This document shows positions 25,353 through 35,234 of a DNA stretch of 64,000 nt, piece by piece. The notes below the pieces were generated by a model. The model was not told the DNA's origin, made no database searches, and saw only the letters and a program-made list of their open reading frames with translations. The position numbers and the translations under genes are program-made. Each line of letters begins with the position of its first letter. Within the stretch, counting starts at the first letter, position 1. Source of the DNA: Hyphomicrobium_A sp963726795 (GTDB lineage: Bacteria > Pseudomonadota > Alphaproteobacteria > Rhizobiales > Hyphomicrobiaceae); the NCBI GenBank assembly GCA_963726795.1, contig CAVSDD010000007.1, positions 318,997-382,996 on the forward strand, given 5' to 3'.

Positions 25353-26649
25353 TCAGAGCTCCTTGGGATCGACGATCGACACTTCGGGGATGGGCACGAT
25401 GAATTTCGCGCCCCATTCCTTGACCGAGGCCATCTGCTCGATGATCTCGGTCTTGAGGTTCCACGGCAGGATGAGGATGTAGTCGGGCTTTGCCACCGTG
25501 ATTGCATCGAGCGGCAGGATCGGGATGTGCATGCCCGGGTGTGAAGCGCCCGTGCTTGTAGGGATTGCGATCGACGGCGAAATCGAGGAAGTCGGTGCCG
25601 ATCCCGCAATAGTTGAGCAGCGTGTTGCCCTTGCCCGGCGCCCCATAGGCGCAGATCGATTTGCCGGAGTTTTTCGCCTGGATCAGGAACGAGAGCAGCT
25701 TTCTTTTGGTGCGTTTCACCTGCTCGCCGAACGCTCGGTAGGCTTCGACGTCGAGAAGTCCGTCGGCCTTCTCCTGCTCAGCAAGTGCGCCGACACGCAC
25801 GGTTGCGACCTGGGATGAACCGCGATGCGCAAGGTAGACGCGCAGCGATCCACCGTGAGTTGAGAGCTGCTCAACATCGACAACCTTGAGGTCGTGGCGC
25901 GCGGCCATATGCTCGATCGTCGTCAGCGAGAAGTAGGAGAAGTGCTCGTGGTAGATGGTGTCGAACTGGTTCTCCGCCATCAGCCGCGCGATGTGAGGGA
26001 ATTCGAGCGTCACCACGCCTTCAGGCTTCAAGAGCCGCTTAATGCCGGCGACGAAATCGTTGAGGTCTGGCACCTGCGCCAGCACGTTGTTGCCGACGAT
26101 GAGGTCGGCCTTTTTGCCCTCGCCCGCGAGCGTCTCGGCGAACTCCACGCCGAAGAACTCGGTGCGCGTCGGGATGCCCTTGTCGATCGCCGCCTGCGCC
26201 ACGTTGACCGCCGGCTCGATGCCGAGCACCGGCACGCCGAGCGGCAGGAAGTGCTGCAGCAGATAGCCGTCGTTGCTGGCGAGTTCGACGACGAGGCTGT
26301 CCTTGTTGAGCTTGAGGCGATCCTTGATCATCGCGCAGTAGCTGCGCGCGTGCTCGACCCACGAGGTCGAGTAGGACGAGAAGTACGCATACTCGCGGAA
26401 GATCTCTGCGGGGCTGACGTACTCCTTCAACTGCACCAGAAAGCAACTGCCGCACACGAAGGCGTGCAGCGGGAAATACGCCTCGTGCTGATCGAGTTGG
26501 TCGGCCAGCAGGAAGCTCTCGCACAGCGGCGTCATGCCGAGATCGACGAACTCGTGCGTTAACTTGTTGGCGCACAGCCGGCAGGTTCCACCCCCGCCGC
26601 GATGAGGCTTGGCTTCGTCGGTGGAGACGATCGGATGTCCATTCATCAT
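25353..26649 (-). pseudogene. NovU/TylC3-type sugar C-methyltransferase, one frameshift
   Basis: From ATG 26649 it begins with a four-cysteine zinc module (CRLCANKL, then CGSCF) and the phrase LGMTPLCESFL. A SAM-binding Rossmann domain (VVELASNDGYLLQHFLPLGV, VLGIEPAVNVA, LIVGNNVLAQVPDL) and YHEHFSYFSL follow. The C-terminal domain has YGAPGKGNTLLNYCGIGTDF. The frame shifts near 25530, and the end, WNLKTEIIEQMASVKEWGAK to the stop at 25353, lies in another frame. Family members methylate keto-sugar nucleotides at carbon. With the cytidylyltransferase next door, it suggests a C-methylated CDP-sugar. Confidence 0.85.
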
Positions 26650-26779
26650 GTTTTTGGAGCCGCTTCGCTGGGGGAAAGACACTGCTGACCCTACCGAGCG
26701 CGGCGCGCGCAAAGAACGGCGCCATTGGAGGTATTCAGCGGACGCCTTCAGCTGATCGTGAGCGCGGCTAATTCTTTCG

Positions 26780-26808
26780 GACTAGGACATCCGCTCATTA
26801 CCCTAGTC
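26780..26808. promoter_or_regulatory. Inverted repeat in a divergent promoter region
   Basis: GACTAGG and CCTAGTC are perfect inverted copies separated by 15 bases, centre to centre 22 bp, about two helical turns. They lie in the 274-base gap between the methyltransferase (minus) and the oxygenase (plus) starts, the only divergent promoter region of the sugar-modification block. Suitable as a dimer operator controlling both operons. Confidence 0.4.
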
Positions 26809-26923
26809 GCAGCCCTACGCCCGCTGCTGATATTGGATGGCCTTGAGGGTCGCACCGATTGAGCCAAGCCGGCGCCAGGCTTTTGCGGTGCTCCGTTTCA
26901 GAAACTGGCGAAAGGGTTTCCCA

Positions 26924-27847
26924 ATGGACACAGTGTATTTCGATCCGCAATTCACCGACGAAGAGCGCAGACAAAGCCTGTTTGAAGGACAATTGATTGT
27001 CCTGTCGCCGCGCCAATCGACGCTCGACTTCTGCAAATTCGCGCAAGGGCTGATCGAGGCGGCGTTCGACCCCTACGAGCCGGAAACGGCGCAGTTCAAG
27101 ATGCCGGTCGAGCAATACGCCGACATCCTGCAAAAGTTAAAGCCGCAATTCATCCATCATCCCGAATCCAAGAAGCACCTGCACAACGTGCTCGAGGACT
27201 ACGGCTGCGATCCCAGCAAGACCTATTACGAGGTGCCGAAGCTGCGCAGCTCGACCAGCAGCGACTACCTCACGACAGGCATCGCATACGCCTGGCACCC
27301 CCACCGCGACACGTGGACGGCGGCTCTCCCCTCACAGATCAACTGGTGGATCCCGATCTACGCGTTGAAGTCCGACAACGCCATGACGTTCTATCCCCAG
27401 TACTGGGACAAGCCCGTCAAGAACAGCTCCGCGGGATACAACTACTACACCTGGAACCAGGAGCACCGCGGCACGCACGTCTCGCAGTACCTGAAGTCTG
27501 ATCCGCGCCCCATCCCCAAGGCCACCGAGCAGCTCAACCTGAAGCCGGAAGTTCGCCTGATCTGCCCCGTGGGCGGCATCGTGCTCTTCTCCGCCTCGCA
27601 TCTGCACGCGAGCGTGCCCAACACTTCGGGCGTCACCCGCTTCAGCTTCGACTTCCGGACCGTGCAGCTCGACGACATCGCCACGCGCGCAGGCGCCCCC
27701 AACATCGATTCCCAGTGCAAGGGACACATGCTGCGGGATTACGTGCGCCCGACCGATCTGACGCACGTTCCTCAGGAGTATTTCGCACTCTACGACGACG
27801 GGTCGGAGAAGGACGGCGCGCTGGTTTATGAGCCCGTGCCGGCCTGA
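26924..27847 (+). CDS. 2-oxoglutarate/Fe(II) (phytanoyl-CoA-dioxygenase-like) oxygenase
   Basis: 307 residues from ATG 26924 (MDTVYFDPQFTDEERRQ). The iron triad is visible as the HRD of AWHPHRDTW near residue 128 and the distal histidine in SASHLHASVPNTSG near 230, with the 2-oxoglutarate-binding Arg in VTRFSFDFR. Together this is a double-stranded beta-helix oxygenase. The substrate could be a sugar nucleotide or a glycan. The 29-codon upstream extension is not used. It opens the plus-strand operon that continues into the TylF-like methyltransferase 59 bases on. Confidence 0.8.
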   Translation: MDTVYFDPQFTDEERRQSLFEGQLIVLSPRQSTLDFCKFAQGLIEAAFDPYEPETAQFKMPVEQYADILQKLKPQFIHHPESKKHLHNVLEDYGCDPSKTYYEVPKLRSSTSSDYLTTGIAYAWHPHRDTWTAALPSQINWWIPIYALKSDNAMTFYPQYWDKPVKNSSAGYNYYTWNQEHRGTHVSQYLKSDPRPIPKATEQLNLKPEVRLICPVGGIVLFSASHLHASVPNTSGVTRFSFDFRTVQLDDIATRAGAPNIDSQCKGHMLRDYVRPTDLTHVPQEYFALYDDGSEKDGALVYEPVPA

Positions 27848-27906
27848 GACGCGACTAAGGAAAGCCGAGCCAACCCGCCTGCTCTTGCAACAAGAGGAAT
27901 GCGAAC

Positions 27907-28718
27907 GTGACCAACAAAGTCATCGGGACCATCACGCCCAAGTACGACGGTCTCATCAACAGCGAGCTTGAGTTCAAGATCGCCGATCGTTCCTCTGCTG
28001 CGGAGCGCGCGCGGCGCAACGAGTGGCGGCAGCTCTTCAAGAGCTGCCCCATTCCGGAGCACGAGGTGCACGCCCACATCGGCATGTTCCTCAACAGACA
28101 GCTGCTCAGCCGCATCATCTACATGCAGCAGCTGTACTCGAAGATCCTGGACGTGCCGGGCGTGGTGATGGAGTTCGGCGTCCGCTGGGGCCAGAACCTC
28201 GCGTTGTTTGAGGTCCTGCGCGGCATCTACGAGCCCTACAATTACACGCGCAAGGTCATCGGCTTCGACACGTTTGAGGGGTTCGTCGGCACCGGCGCCG
28301 AGGACGGCGACGCGGAGCTGGTCGAGGAAGGCGCCTACTCCGTAACACCAGGCTACGAGCAATATCTTGCGCGCCTCCTCGACTATCACGAGAACGATTG
28401 CCCCGTTGCGCACATCAAGAAGCATGAGCTGGTGAAGGGTGACGCCGGCACGACCATTCGCGAGTACCTCGCCGACAGCACCCGAGACGATCATCTCGCT
28501 CGCGCACTTTAATATGGATATCTACAAGCCGACGATGGAGTGCCTCGAGGCGCTGAAAGAGCGTTGCGCAAGGGCAGCATCATCGGCTTCGACGAGCTCA
28601 ATTGTCCCGCATTTCCCGGGCGAGACGCTCGCGTTTCACAAGGTGTTCGGCCTCGAACAACTGCCGCCTCGTGCGCGATCGCCACAATCCATACCCGGCG
28701 TACTTCGTCATCGAGTAG
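27907..28718 (+). pseudogene. TylF-family O-methyltransferase, several frameshifts
   Basis: A GTG start at 27907 follows AGAGGAA. The intact first 190 residues include FLNRQLLSRIIYMQQLYSKI, VVMEFGVRWGQNLALFEVLR (SAM-binding) and KVIGFDTFEGFVGTG, the hallmarks of macrocin/TylF O-methyltransferases. After about 28480 the reading moves between frames. The pieces ISLAHFNMDIYKPTMECLEA, IIGFDELNCPAFPG, ETLAFHKVFGLEQL and NPYPAYFVIE before TAG 28716-28718 complete the family C-terminus. At least three indels are needed. The enzyme would methylate a sugar hydroxyl. Confidence 0.75.
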
Positions 28719-28750
28719 TGCTTCAAAGCGATTGGGCGGTGCAGCATGCG

Positions 28751-29917
28751 ATGGACGCTCTTGAAACGATAAGGCAGATCCCGTCGCAACAGGGCACCGG
28801 CACGCCGAGAAGTTGAGGGCTGGAGACTGGGTAAGGGTCAAGCAGCAAGGAAGAGATCCTCAAGACCCTCGACAATAATGGCCGGCTCGACGGCCTGCCG
28901 TTCATGCCACAGATGTTCAAGTACTGCGGTCAAAGGGTGCAGGTCTACAAACGCGCGCATAAGACCTGCGACACCATCGCCGGGCCGGTAGACGGGCTAC
29001 ATTGGACGCAAGATCCCAGATGGGGTCCATCTCGAGTTCCGTTGCGATGGAAAAGCCTACGGTGGCTGTCAGGCCGATTGCCTGCTCTTTTGGAAGGAGG
29101 CGTGGCTCGAGCACTTGAAGACGGAGCCAGGCCAATCGCAGGCGATCGCGTCTTCGCAGGTCACGCCGCTGCCGACGCGAAACGCCTGCACCGAAGACGA
29201 CGTCGTGCGGGCAACGCGCGTAAGCGGACCGAAAGGGAGCTGCGCTATGCGTGTCAGGCTACAGAGTTACATGGCTTTTCGACGCCGATCAAGTGGTGGG
29301 ACGCGCGCCAGTACGTCGAGGACTATCGTTCGGGGAATACTTCCATCGTCCACGATGCTGCGTACGCTCGGCTACGTGATGTTCTACTTACGGGAGCTTG
29401 GCAATCGAAATCGTCTGGGCCGGCCCGCTCGCTGGTTGCTACGCGCACTGCATGAAGATGGTCGGCGGAAGCCCCATGCGGCAGGACGCGCGGCAAGCTC
29501 CCGCTCGATCAATCCGACGCCCCGAAGCGATTTCAATTTGATCCCGGGAGATCTGGTTCGGGTGAAATCCTTCGAGGAAATTCTCAACACCATAAACGAG
29601 AACAATTCGAACCGCGGGCTCTATTTCGACGCCGAGATGGTGATGTTTTGCGGCAATACGTACCGCGTGCGCGACCGCGTCGAAAGATTCATCGACGAGG
29701 AAGCGGCCAAATGAAGACCCTGAAGACTCCTGCCGTAATCCTCGAGGGAGCGTACTGTCGCGGGTGCTACAGCGAGCAGCGCTTCTTTTGCCCTAGGAGC
29801 ATTTTCGCGTGGTGGCGCGAGGTCTGGCTGGAAAGGGTGCAGAAGGAACGGTTCAAGGTGGCGATCAACCACGATCCTTCATCGCTTGAGCGTGATCAAC
29901 AGCGTCTCCGAGCTTAG
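28751..29917 (+). pseudogene. Unknown protein with two copies of a Cys-rich module, heavily frameshifted
   Basis: The likely start is ATG 28751 (MDALETIRQIPSQQGTGTPR). Module 1 (about 28816-29128) reads LRAGDWVRVK, EEILKTL-like, FMPQMFKYCGQRVQVYKRAH, then LEFRCDGKAYGGCQADCLLF and WKEAWLEHL. A linker with TPLPTRNACTEDDVVRA, WWDARQYVEDYRSGN and LRTLGYVMFYLRELGNRN follows. Module 2 (about 29545-29850) repeats the pattern: PGDLVRVKSFEEILNTI, MVMFCGNTYRVRDRVERFID, VILEGAYCRGCYSEQRFFCP, WWREVWLERV. Each module pairs an SH3/KOW-like opening with a Cys cluster that could bind metal. I recall similar unnamed proteins in glycan loci but know no function. Five or more indels are needed, and the modules remain aligned. 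Confidence 0.6.
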
Positions 29918-29979
29918 CTCGTTCGCATATCTTTCGAGGCTGTATGGTCGAGACGTCGAACAGGCAGTTGGCGTGACCC

Positions 29980-31444
29980 ATGGACAATCTGAAAACGCGC
30001 GCCATCCATGGAGGCATCGCAAGTTGGCAGGCCAGGGCGCCAGCCTCGTTATACGTGTCACCAGCATCGCGGTTCTCGCACGACTGCTTGAGCCCCGGCG
30101 ACTTCGGCATCGTGGCGATGATGACGGTCGTCACGGGCTTTCTCGACATCATGTCCTCTGCCGGCCTCTCGCCGGCAACAGTGCAGAGTGCCACGATCAC
30201 CGACCAGCAACGAAGCAATCTGTTTTGGATCAATGTCGCCTGCAGCGTCGTGCTCGGTTTAATGTGCATCTTGGCGGCGCCGCTGATCGTCAGCTTCTAT
30301 GGCGAGCCGCGTTTGCTTTGGGTGGCCCCGGCCTTCGCGCTCATCTTCCTGCTGAATGGGATGGGCGGACAGCACTCGGCGCTGATCGAGCGCCAGTTGC
30401 GCTACTCCACCCTGACCGACCTTCGAGGTTGCCGGGCCAGTTCGCTAATGCGTCGGTCGGCATCCTGCTTGCCTGGAGCGGAGCCGGATACTGGGCGCTC
30501 ATTTTCGGTCTTATCGCCCAGTCGACGGTTATGACGTCGAGTTACTGGTTGACGGCTGGGTGGATCCCGGGATTGCCGCGCGAGGAGCGCCGGTCAGCTC
30601 CTTGCTTCGCTTCGGCGCCACCGTCACCCTCAACAACCTGATCGTGTTCATCGCCTACAACGTCGAGAAGATTCTCATTGGCCGCTACTGGGGAGCACCG
30701 GCTCTGGGTCTCTACGGCCGCGCCTATCAGCTCATCAATTTGCCGACGGCAAGCCTCAACGCCGCGGTTGCGGGCGTCGCTCTGTCCTCCCTGTCGCGCC
30801 TTCAGAACGATCCCGTGCGACAGCGCCATTACTTCTTGAAGGGCTACTCGCTGCTCTTGTCCCTGACGGCGCCCCTCACGATTTTCTGCGCCCTGTTCGG
30901 TGACGACATCATCGTGGTCGCCCTCGGCCCCAACTGGATGGAAGCCGTACCGATCTTCCGCTTGTTGACGCCGACAGTACTATTCTTTGGCATCGTCAAT
31001 CCTCTGTGGGCGCTCCTGCTGTCGTGCGGCTTGCAAAGCCGCAGCCTGCATCTCGCCATGGCGATTTCGCTGTCTCATGATCTGCGCCGTCGCACTCGGC
31101 ATTCCCTATGGGCCGATCGGCGTCGCATTCGCCTTCTCGACCGCGATGGCGCTCTGGCTCGTGCCGCACGTTCTCTGGTCGTTTGAAGGATATGCTGGTC
31201 ACGGCCGCGCGACCTGGCGGTCACCGTCAGCAAACCGCTTGCAGCAGCACTGATCGGCGGGAGCGTGCGCATTGCTGGTGCACGAGCAGTTGCTGGACTC
31301 GGAATGGCCTATCGTGCGACTTGCAAGTCGGGCGATGGTAATGGTCGCCGTGCACTTCGATCGTGCTCGTCTTTGTCCTTGGAGAGAAGAAGGCCTATGC
31401 GACGTGTTTCGGGAGTTTGCGGGATGGCGTTCTCCAGACCATGA
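29980..31444 (+). pseudogene. Wzx-type polysaccharide flippase (MOP superfamily), frameshifted
   Basis: From ATG 29980 (MDNLKTRAIHGGIASWQ) the protein, rebuilt across at least five indels, contains LEPGDFGIVAMMTVVTGFLD, the LGAxDFG landmark of Wzx/RfbX transporters. Helices such as FWINVACSVVLGLMCILAAP, NNLIVFIAYNVEKILIGRYW, GYSLLLSLTAPLTIFCALFG and ICAVALGIPYGPIGVAFAFS follow. About fourteen helices are expected. It would flip lipid-linked repeat units to the periplasm. The end is unclear; the most likely stop is at 31442-31444, just before the glyoxalase-like gene. All conserved helices remain. Confidence 0.7.
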
Positions 31445-31491
31445 CGCTAAATTCAGGACAAGCCGAAGTTCAATCCGCAGGGAGGTATCTA

Positions 31492-31947
31492 GTGTCTCTT
31501 CGATATCTGCACGCAATGGTGCGCGTTTCCGATCTCGAGCAAAGCCTCGACTTCTACTGCAACAAGCTCGGCTTGCAGGAGGTCCGGCGCAAGGGATGTC
31601 GAGGACGGCCGCTTCACGCTCGTTTACTTGTCTGCACCCGATCGACAAGGATCGCGCCGTGGCTGAGCGCGCGCCCATGCTGGAGCTCACGTACAATTGG
31701 GACGCCGAGGATTACGGACAGTCGCGCAATTTCGGGCATCTGGCCTTCGAGGTCGAGGATCATCTACGCGACGTGCGAGCGCCTTGTGCGAAGGCGGAGT
31801 TGCGATCACGCGGCCCGCCGCGCGACGGGCGGGTGGCATTCGTGCGCTCGCCCGATGGGATCACGATCGAGTTTCTGCAGAAGGGGCGCATCGCCGCTGC
31901 CAAAGCAAGAGCCCTGGGCCTCGATGGCCAACAACGGCACCTGGTGA
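31492..31947 (+). pseudogene. Glyoxalase I-like (VOC family) protein, frameshifted
   Basis: A GTG at 31492 has a perfect GGGAGGT five bases upstream. The protein starts SLRYLHAMVRVSDLEQSLDF, YCNKLGLQEVRRK, then, in other frames, MLELTYNWDAEDYGQSRNFG, HLAFEVEDIYATCERL and SPDGITIEFLQKG, and ends EPWASMANNGTW. Metal-binding His (LHAMV) and Glu (MLELT, ITIEF) positions are present, as is the HLAFEV histidine. Lactoylglutathione lyases detoxify methylglyoxal; the link to glycan synthesis is unclear. Two or three indels near 31600-31920. Confidence 0.7.
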
Positions 31948-31979
31948 TTGCGCACCGGGCTCGTCGGCGGGAGGTAAGC

Positions 31980-33239
31980 ATGGCGAGGATAGCGTTCGTT
32001 CAGACCCACCCATACGACGCCGATCTCGGGGGCGATGCCGCCTACATTCTGGCGTTCGCACATTATCTGGCCAAAGCCGGGCACGACGTGCACGGCCTCG
32101 TCTCCGACATCACGCGCGGGCGCACGAGCCCGGTTTATCGCTCGGCCTATCCGATCGAGAAATTCCACTCCTGGCAGGTGCGCCAGACATTGCAGCTGGG
32201 GCCCAAGACGTTCGTCGGATCGCCCATCGGGCTCATTCGTAAGCTGGCAAACCTCACTGACCTCGGCTCTGACATCGACGCCTGGGCGCCACGCGAGGCT
32301 GCCTGGGTCGACAAGGCGCTGGCGCGGCTGCGTCCCGACGCGACCGTGCTCGTACACGACGCGGTGCATCTGGCGCCATATCTAGACAATGCGAGCGCGC
32401 GGTTTGCCCTCGTCGGTCACATTCCCTCTCGCCGCAGCGGTCTTGGACCCCGCCGCGGCAATGCTCCGCAAACGATCGACCATGACGAGGAGTTGCTTGC
32501 CGGTTCCCTGCAAAAAGTGGATGGGATTGGCTTCAACAGCCGCGACGACATCGCGTACGCGTCGCAGCACTTGAGCGACGGCGAGATGCTGTTCATCGGC
32601 ATGGGGTATCCGGATGCCCCGCAGTCTCCCATCAGCGCGGATCCGGTCGTGCTGTTTGTGGGAAATGCGACGGTGCCCAACCGCGCTGCGCTCGCCTGGT
32701 TCCTCGAGCGGGTTTGGCCGGGCGTCATCGCCGCGCATCCCGCAGCGCGGTTTCGCGTCCTCGGGCAGATCGCCTTCTCGGACCAGGCCAAGCCTGCAAC
32801 GTCGGTCGAGTATATCGGCCCGGTGCCTGACCTAGCCGCCGAGTACGAGCGCGCGCAAGTTGTGGTCGCGCCGCTGGTTGCGGGGACCGCCGGCGTCAAG
32901 ATCAAGGTTGCCGAGGCCATCTCGTACGGCCGCCCGATCGTCACGACCTCCATCGGCGTCGACGGGGAAGACAAGCACCAGCTCGATGACGCTGCGATTA
33001 TCGCCGACGATCCTGATGCCTTCGCGCGCGGGATCGTTGCGTTGCTGAGCGATGACGCGCTGCGCGCCGAAAAAAGCGCCGGCGCCACCCAGGTTTTTGC
33101 CAAGCAATTCTCTTATGCCGCATGCTACGGCGAGTTTACGACGTGGCTTGATCGGGCGGTTCTGCGCAAGTCGCGCCGGTCGCGCAATCTTGCGGCAGCG
33201 CGCCGCGCCCAATCAGCTGTCAGCGAGGGTCCACACTAG
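31980..33239 (+). CDS. Glycosyltransferase (GT4-like, GT-B fold)
   Basis: 419 residues from ATG 31980, with GGGAGGT upstream. The start MARIAFVQTHPYDADLGGDA gives the acceptor loop. The donor domain has VVLFVGNATVPNRAALAWFL, VEYIGPVPDLAAEYERAQVV and the phrase APLVAGTAGVKIKVAEAISY, which is typical of GT4-type proteins with a GxGxKxKxxE donor site. It is intact, unlike the genes before it, and converges with the GT2 gene across 12 bases. Linkage unknown. Confidence 0.82.
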   Translation: MARIAFVQTHPYDADLGGDAAYILAFAHYLAKAGHDVHGLVSDITRGRTSPVYRSAYPIEKFHSWQVRQTLQLGPKTFVGSPIGLIRKLANLTDLGSDIDAWAPREAAWVDKALARLRPDATVLVHDAVHLAPYLDNASARFALVGHIPSRRSGLGPRRGNAPQTIDHDEELLAGSLQKVDGIGFNSRDDIAYASQHLSDGEMLFIGMGYPDAPQSPISADPVVLFVGNATVPNRAALAWFLERVWPGVIAAHPAARFRVLGQIAFSDQAKPATSVEYIGPVPDLAAEYERAQVVVAPLVAGTAGVKIKVAEAISYGRPIVTTSIGVDGEDKHQLDDAAIIADDPDAFARGIVALLSDDALRAEKSAGATQVFAKQFSYAACYGEFTTWLDRAVLRKSRRSRNLAAARRAQSAVSEGPH

Positions 33240-33251
33240 CAATCGCAGCGG

Positions 33252-34218
33252 CTAGGCCGCGCGCTCCGCGATGATCCTCTTCATCCGGTCGAGCACGCCG
33301 CTGCGGCGGCTCAGATGACCGAGCGGCGGCAGGATCGCCATCTGCGCAGAAGCCGCAAAGGCAAACTTGAAAAGCTTTGCACTTTGCCGCGGGTAGCCGC
33401 GCACAAAATGCGACACCGCCGACCAGTAAGCCGCGGCGCCCAAGTTTTTCTTGGCGAGCTTGCGCAGGTCCGCCGCTCCGGGAACAAGCCGTCCCTCGTG
33501 CGAAAAGAAGCTTTCGAGCGCTCCATCAATGACGCTCAGCCACAGCTCCATGTCGTTCCAATAGGCGCTCGAACTCGTTGGCTCCGTGCTGGCGCCGCAC
33601 GCCCTGGATCGTCCCGGTCCAGGCTACGTCGCCGAAACTTGCGAGCCTGAGCATCAGCTCGAGGTCGTCGGCATACCGGACCTCGGCGCGGAAATGACCC
33701 GCCCGCTTCTGCACCTTCGTCCTGACCAGCGGGAAGCCGACGTCCTGGGGTGGCCAGTCGCACCGCTCGCGAATGTAGTGCGTTCCGCTCGAGACCTGCC
33801 AGGGAGCGTCCGTGCTGTCCTTTGGAAAGCGGGCTGCTTCTCCTTCGGGAACGTCGATCCCTGGCCCATAGGCAAAAGCCAGATCGCTGTTCTGCTCCAG
33901 GATCTCGACTGCGCGAGTGAGCGCACCCGGCGTCAGATAGTCGTCCGCACAGAGAACCATGACGTACTTTGACTGAGCCCAATCAAACCCGCGATTGATC
34001 GAAGGAACGCGCCCGATGTTCACCTCGTTCTCGACCACCTCGACGCGGCTGTCCTCCCGCGCCAAGCGGCGCGCCACCTCGACGCTATTGTCCGTCGATG
34101 CATTGTCGATAATCAGCAGTCGAACGTCCTTTGTTTCCTGCGTCAGCACGCTGAGCGCGGACGCGCGCAGAAACTGGCCGTGCTGGTAGTTCGGAATGAA
34201 GACGTCGATCAAAGCCAT
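33252..34218 (-). pseudogene. Family 2 glycosyltransferase, one frameshift
   Basis: ATG 34218 begins MALIDVFIPNYQHGQFLRAS and LIIDNASTDNSVEVARRLAR, followed by VMVLCADDYLTPGALTRAVE, whose ADD is the metal-binding DXD-type motif of GT-A enzymes. YADDLELMLRLASFGDVAWT and GVRRQHGANEF precede a shift near 33560. The tail, WNDMELWLSVIDGALESFFS to the stop at 33252, is in another frame. About 320 residues when joined. A nucleotide-diphospho-sugar transferase acting in the cytoplasm on the repeat unit. Confidence 0.82.
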
Positions 34219-34265
34219 TTACGATCTCTCTTGGTCGGCAGCGCTGCGCAACACATGCAGCGCGG

Positions 34266-35204
34266 CTATTCCAATTCAAAAATGCGTCCCGGATGGAGGC
34301 GGCCGCGCAGGAGGTCGAGCAGCGCGAACAGATTGCCCTTCAGGCGCCCGACCCTGTCGATGTAGGATTCAGGCCGCAGCGAGTGCACGGCGTTGGCCAG
34401 GAGGTTGCGGACCATCGTCCGGCCTCCGAACGATAACGAGACCGTGCCCTTGCGCATCAGGTAGATCGGATTGGCCACCTGCGAGTAGCCGAGCTTGGTG
34501 CCGGACGTGCGCCCCCGTTTCACGCCGAGATGCACGCCCGCAAGCGCCTTGGCGCGGACGACCCTGCCCCACGCTGCGAGCTGCCGGCTGAAGTCGATGT
34601 CCTCCTGCCAGCCATAGAGCGGCAGCACCTCGTCGAATGCGATGGCGTGCCCATGCACGAGGCTGAGCCGGACGACCATGTTGCAGCCGTAAGCACCGTA
34701 GTCGGGCGCAATCGCATCGCTGGCCGGCGCGGGCGCAACCTCGATCAGGTGGCGCGCGTACTCGGGGCTCAGTCCGGGACCGTTGATGCCGTCCTCGATC
34801 AGCGTCCCGTTGATGACAGCAACGTCGGGCATCGCGAACAAAATGCGTTCCGCGTTGGCGAGGTAGCTCCGCTCGGGAAAGTAGTCGTCATCGAAGAAAA
34901 TGATCGCATCGAAATCTCGTGTCTCCCGCAGGATCGCGTTGCGCTGGTGCGCGCTCCCAATCCCGCCAGCCACGACCTTGGTGGGGAAAGGAAGTTGCGG
35001 CAGGAGTTCCAAATCGACGTCGGAAGCGTTGACCGGACAGAGGATCAACAGATCGGGAAGCCGGGTTTGCTTTGCGATCTCGCGCAGCGTTTCGCTCAGT
35101 GTCTCCGGCCGTCCTATGGTTGCGATCCCGACAGCAACGCGCATGGAATGCCGCTGCGGCGAGACCTCGGGCTCTACTTGGCGCAAGCTAGATTGAGTGG
35201 ACAA
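34266..35204 (-). CDS. Family 2-like glycosyltransferase
   Basis: 312 residues. The TTG at 35202-35204 has GAGGA nine bases ahead; ATG 35144 (MRVAVGIATIGRPETLSETL) is a possible shorter start. GT-A features are IATIGRPETL, HQRNAILRE, IIFFDDDYFPERSYLANAER with the DDD metal site, and LYGWQEDIDFSRQLAAWG, where ED acts as the catalytic-base region. It is downstream of the glycoside hydrolase gene and upstream of the other GT2, all on the minus strand, so probably one operon. Sugar specificity is unknown. Confidence 0.85.
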   Translation of the reverse strand: MSTQSSLRQVEPEVSPQRHSMRVAVGIATIGRPETLSETLREIAKQTRLPDLLILCPVNASDVDLELLPQLPFPTKVVAGGIGSAHQRNAILRETRDFDAIIFFDDDYFPERSYLANAERILFAMPDVAVINGTLIEDGINGPGLSPEYARHLIEVAPAPASDAIAPDYGAYGCNMVVRLSLVHGHAIAFDEVLPLYGWQEDIDFSRQLAAWGRVVRAKALAGVHLGVKRGRTSGTKLGYSQVANPIYLMRKGTVSLSFGGRTMVRNLLANAVHSLRPESYIDRVGRLKGNLFALLDLLRGRLHPGRIFELE

Positions 35205-35234
35205 CGCGCACGATTCCTCAGATGTAGCCAGAAC

